The notes under the pieces are model-generated. The model was given only the letters and a program-made list of their open reading frames with translations, searched no databases and had not been told where the DNA came from. This document shows, piece by piece, positions 59,130-64,000 of a stretch of 64,000 nucleotides of DNA; within the stretch, counting starts at the first letter, position 1; each line of letters opens with the position of its first letter. The position numbers and the translations under genes were made by a program. Origin of the DNA: Caprimulgus europaeus (lineage: Eukaryota; Chordata; Aves; Caprimulgiformes; Caprimulgidae); NCBI GenBank assembly GCA_907165065.1, contig OU015528.1, forward strand, positions 71,529,474 to 71,593,473, read 5' to 3'.

Positions 59130-62100
59130 CCACTCATGTTTCAAAAAAATCCTCTTGTGGTGACTCAGACTAAGCTAGATGACTTCAAACTGAAAATGCA
59201 CTAACTCAGGCCACTGACTTGGGTCAGACATAGAACTGGTATTCTCAGGAGGGAGAGAGTAATAATAAATTTTGGACAAAAACCTAAACCACTATAACTA
59301 CAGAAGTAAGACCTCATTTAGACATACTAAGTTAGACCACATGTATGTCAGGAGTATTTCCTCTTCAGTGATGCGGATATAAGTATTATCCACTGCTTCA
59401 TTTCCTTTTTTACCTAAAATATAGATGAAATCCAGCAACTTCTTTGTTACTCTACCATAAAAAATGAAGATTGAAATTTGCTGGAACATGACTTAAGACT
59501 GTAATGTACACTATACATCTTGGAACACTGTCTAGCCATTGCTTATGAGTACCACCTGTATGAAGCTGTGCTTTAGAAAGGATGGGAAAAAACCTCCTCT
59601 CTCCCTGGAGAATCCAGGTGCCTCACTTAGGAAGTACCAGATGTTTCCAGATGAGCCAGAAACAACCATTCACTGTCTTTAATCCTGCTTTTAATTCACT
59701 CAGCTGAAATATATTAAATATGTAAGTTAAAGGGCATGAGGTGTAAAGAATGAAAAATGAGCATTCACATTTGTAGACACGTCTATCACTAAAAAAGCAT
59801 AGATAATTTTTTCATATATTCAAACAGTGTGATCATAATTATAAAAGACTATACCAAACTACCGAGGTTCTGTGGACAGAATGAATTGAAAATCTGAGGA
59901 AATAATTAATAAGACTATAAACATTTTAAAAAACCCCAAAACACTGATATTTTATTTCTAAAAAAGAGGAGCATATTCTAGAGATGAATAGATGCAATTA
60001 TATTAATACTTCTCGAGTTCTTTTAAAAATTTACCACTATTCACAATATCAGAATGCCATTGTTATACTTCTAACTTGGCAGTCTTACAGACCTTGTACA
60101 GTAGCTTTACTCTGTATTTATCCTTTCCTAGTGATTCAGTTTGATTCAACCTCAGCTAAATATTGTTTGTACCATTCCTTTATTTACACACTGGGGTGTG
60201 CATTTTCACTCTGCAAACAGATTAGGAATACTCATTTTCTCACTTTTTGATTGAATAGCATAGTATCCCCAAACTATCATAGAGTGAAGTTCCAAACCCT
60301 ATTTGGGATTCTTTTATAGAAAGTGTTAAGAACCAGCACATCAGCATTGCCAGCTCTTTGGCTGGTGCTGATGAGTGAACTGTGATGGTTTTAACAGATC
60401 TCTGTCCTCTAAAGTCAACTGAAGCCTTCTTGCACATTTTCACAAGTGGATGACTATCCATCAGAGTTTTGAGTGCTCAACCCATTTACAAAGGCTTTAA
60501 AATCTAGGTATTCAGTTTGATTGCCTAAAGGTAGGGATCTAGGGTTATAAAAATGGAGATTAAGTAAAATCATATTGTCTATACAGTGTTATGACCACAC
60601 CGAGAAAAATATACTCCACTCAGAAACATCAGAGAGATTGCAAATTCCTATGTGAATTGCTGTGTTTTATGCTGTGCAATCCAAGTAACTTACTGCAGTG
60701 TCAGAAAAATGGCTTTGGTGATAAGCCAGCCCAATAAAGTTAATTCTGTAAACAAATATTAAGTAAAAACTACTGTCAGAAATACATGAAGTCCTTTTTT
60801 CCTCTACTTCTCTTGGAAAGTCTGTCCTTTGGCAGGCAGCTCTACACACTGTGCAATTCATCTGTCTGCAAAGACAGCTGATGTCACCTCCTGGCCAGCT
60901 GGCAAGGTGTTACTATGCACACAGACGCCAGTACATTCCTCTGAGAGGGAATAAATCAGACAACTGGCACCTGTGACACTGATGTCCCTTCAAACATTTC
61001 TCCGTTCATGTAATTTAAACCGTAGTGGAAGCCCATAGTCTGGATCTCTCTCCTTCGTTGCAGCCCCTTGACTGGAGAATTTTCCCCTCAAGGCTGTGAA
61101 AATGGAGTGTTGAGGCAAACTGGTGTGGAGGGTAGATTCTTCCCATATGTAATCAACCAGAGCTAGAAACTCTTGGAAAAAGAAGATAAATTATGAATTC
61201 CTAGGGATTGACCTGATTGCATAATGGGAGCAATATTAAGAAATAGGATTCATGTATATCATATAGGCTGTGATATATTTTCTTCTTTTATTAGAGTATA
61301 CTTGAAGCAGTGTCTATTTGAGGAGAGTCCTTCCTACTTTAAACATGTAATTAATAGCACAATGGGAAATAGGCTTGTCAGTATCAGTGGTTTGGTACAA
61401 AATGTATTATCACTCTGTATTTTTTGACCTCTTCCAATTTCAATGCACGCTGCAAAGATCCATTAAATTGGAGTGAAATAAATCCAAGAACACCTGTCTC
61501 CTAGAGCCCTTTGTATATTTCTAATACATAATATCTAGAAGCTGGTAAATGAAAGGCAGTGCCCAAGGCTTGAAGCTTGAACTAAGCCCAGTTTTTATTT
61601 ATTTTTTATTTTTCTACCAATGATGAAATATTTTAGATTGTCCAAATTTTGATATGGATAAAATACATCAATAGCTATTTTAAGGGATCATTTTATTTCT
61701 AGAGACATACACAATTAATGACATCTGAAATCTGAAGTACTTATATGTTTTTGACTAAAGTTCTAGCAACTCCAGGGAATTTGCCCTGAACTTTTCTGCT
61801 AACCAGAGTAAGTTACTGTGGTAATAAAAGTGACTTATGGTGTAAACACTTGAACAAATGGCATTGTATCTTCTGACCTATCATATACACTCTCCTGATA
61901 CTATGCATCTCCTTTTCCTGTGCTTCTACTCTGCTACAGACTTGAGATGTTTCCAGTTCTGAGCTAATGGAAAATGTAAGACCTCTTTAATTAATTCCAA
62001 TCACCTCACATTTTCGGTAGGCTAAGAACATGCACAAGGATGGTTACAAAAGATATGCTGGTGTGTGTGAGCCACCGTACTTTCCTCTAAGGGCATAAGA

Positions 62101-63943
62101 AAAGAATGGCTGCAGGAAATTCTGCTTATTGCAGATGATCATAGTCTTGAAAACAGTTTGAAAATAGGCTTGTCCCTAGACACAGTGGTGGTTTAAACCT
62201 TACATTGTGGTTATACACACTGTGCCTGGCCTAATGAATATTCAGTTATTTATCTCGAAGAATGCCTGCTAAGGGTGCAGGACATTCAAATGGAAGACAC
62301 CCACGTAACAGGGAAATGGAGCTGCAGCCCCAGCACCCAAGATGATTGGGGTAGTCATTACAGTCCTGCGAAAAGAGGCCACACTAGCTCCTGCTCTGCC
62401 TGCTGCATGTGACATTTTTAATGCATGACCCACTGCAACAAAAATATAGAGACAGCAGATATCAATGAAAAATATACATTACCTGCCGGTGATCTAGCAT
62501 GATTTTTATCAGTGATTTGTTAAAGTTTAAGGCATAACACTGATGTATGACCAAGACTGTTCTAGCTACAAACACAAAACACAGAACTGTGGGGGCAGCT
62601 ATGAGGAAAGTTAACTTCATCCCAGCCAGACCAAATACAACCATAAAGATATCAGACATTTCTGGGGCACTTGGGAGTGACCAGGTGACTCACAACAGTT
62701 CTTCCAACATGCTTTGACCTTCTGGATTCCTTAGGTATCCTATAATTTTGTCTTTTGTTTAAAAATGTCTTCCCTGACATACTCCAAATGAGTGTCCAGG
62801 AACTCTGTGGCTCCTGCTTCATTAATAGTGACCCAACTCCAGCATACTAATGATGGAAATATCACAACACTTAAATAGACTTGAACCTTAGTCCTTGATT
62901 CTTTGCCAATTTAAGGTGTTCCAGGTGTGCCCAGAAACAGAACTTTTGTTTCCTGAGAAACTGTTCTGGTGGAAATTTAGGATAAATGGGTGATAAGGCT
63001 TCATTTAAGTTTCATTCAAGTTCTACTGTTACCTAGAATGACAAGTTCATTTAATAGTTTTGTATGTCTAACTTTCCCCACACTTCACAAAGCTCTATGG
63101 ATCATATCTACAGGGACTAAAGAAACCTTTTGGATTATACAGTCCTTTGTTTCTGTCAGTCAGACCATCCCCAAGCTCTACTTTATTAACACTGAAGATT
63201 TTTTTTTGTCCTGTTTCAGGAGTTTGCTGTTATAATTTTAAGAAATTTCACCCTGAATTTGTTCTTGGACAGTATATGTTTATGCTTGTATTGAAATTGC
63301 TTAGAATGTGAAGTTCCTCTCCCCTGATGATATTTATTCTCCTTTTCACACTTCCCTTTCTCTGCCTGTGCAATTTTAGGAAACAATCAAAACTCCTCTC
63401 AGCCTTTCTTTACTATGCTAAATAATCCATGCTCTCACACTGTCCTCTCACATGTCAGTCCTTCCACCATAATTCTACTTTTTTAGCTTTTTTCCTACTC
63501 TATTTGATGAGGATTTCCCTATCCTAATCTAATTTTTCATTCCCAGTTTACCTGGATTGTTAAGGCTCAAACAATGGGCTACCACATTCTGCACTGGAGT
63601 TCTACCTCCCACAAGGTGGGCCTGCAAAGGCAGGCTAAGGTTCGAAGTAGTTACCAGTAACACTCTGTTGTTGTGAGGTTTGCATTTGCTTTGAAAATCT
63701 GTATAAACAGAAAGGAACAGGGTACAGGCACACTACAGACAGGAAGGTTCTCGGTTCAATAACCTGTACATGGAGATCAGTCTGTAGGATTAGATTTATT
63801 AAGCTCAGATAAAAAGGAGAAATAGAAAATACTGATAGTTGACTCCTTCTCCTTTACTCCCTCTTCCCCCTCACATCTAAATAATAATTTAAATTCTCAG
63901 CTTCTGTGATGAAATCTCCTTGACATACTTTAAAAATAAGTAA
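59130..63943. other. Unannotated AT-rich sequence
   Basis: No gene or repeat recognised. Open frames up to 88 codons (59984-60250) have no domain content. Confidence 0.5.
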
Positions 63944-63974
63944 AACTAACTAACTAACTAACTAAATAAATAAA
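63944..63974. repeat. (AACT)n/(AAAT)n microsatellite
   Basis: Five AACT-type units followed by AAAT units near the window end. Confidence 0.9.
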
Positions 63975-64000
63975 CATAAAAGCTGTTGCCCTTCTGGGTT

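Noticed and set aside
58684-59173. 149-codon minus-strand frame and plus-strand frames
   Set aside because: Lie wholly or almost wholly inside an LTR; the GC-rich LTR composition produces stop-poor frames on both strands.
1-64000. CRISPR arrays, bacterial operons, phage or plasmid features
   Set aside because: No regular direct repeats with spacers, no closely packed long frames, and clear bird retroelements throughout.

Overview
This window looks like a gene-poor, AT-rich stretch of a bird nuclear genome, intergenic or deep intronic. The bird assignment rests on recognisable CR1 non-LTR retrotransposons. Several are young enough to keep the CR1 3' terminal ATTCTRTG-type octamers, and two still encode the C-terminal end of the CR1 reverse transcriptase ORF. 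It also rests on avian-style solo LTRs of two related families. No bacterial features were seen: no operons, Shine-Dalgarno-led genes, CRISPR arrays or rRNA. Family names come from memory of consensus sequences, not from a database search.

Layout. 0-0.8 kb: an LTR with internal ~50-bp tandem units. 1.6-2.5 kb: a very old CR1 remnant. 5.9-6.7 kb and 8.5-9.0 kb: two younger 5'-truncated CR1s on the minus strand. 10.76 kb: a TA/CA microsatellite. 15.7 kb: an ancient amniote interspersed repeat. 17.4, 24.1 and 26.7 kb: short CR1 3' ends on the plus strand. 19.3, 29.5, 40.9 and 45.1 kb: degraded tRNA-SINE/MIR-like or other ancient fragments. 26.3 kb and 27.5 kb: two possible LTR relics. 33.0-33.6 kb: a clean solo LTR with TG...CA ends and a 5-bp target-site duplication. 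38.5-39.9 kb: a 1.4-kb ancient CR1/L3-like element of the kind familiar from turtles and crocodilians. 42.1-43.1 kb and 58.5-59.1 kb: two further LTRs related to the one at 0-0.8 kb. 50.9-51.2 kb: another minus-strand CR1. The rest is AT-rich sequence with homopolymers and (AAAAC)n tracts.

No protein-coding gene could be supported. The longest open frames outside repeats are about 120 codons, lack recognisable domains and are at chance level for this length. The best exon-like signals are a possible terminal exon at 57.14-57.21 kb and a GC-rich patch at 46.74-47.48 kb; both are speculative. I did not find a new biological system. The most informative content is the layered record of retroelements: ancient amniote CR1/SINE relics, avian CR1s, and solo LTRs whose U5 ends are shared between families.
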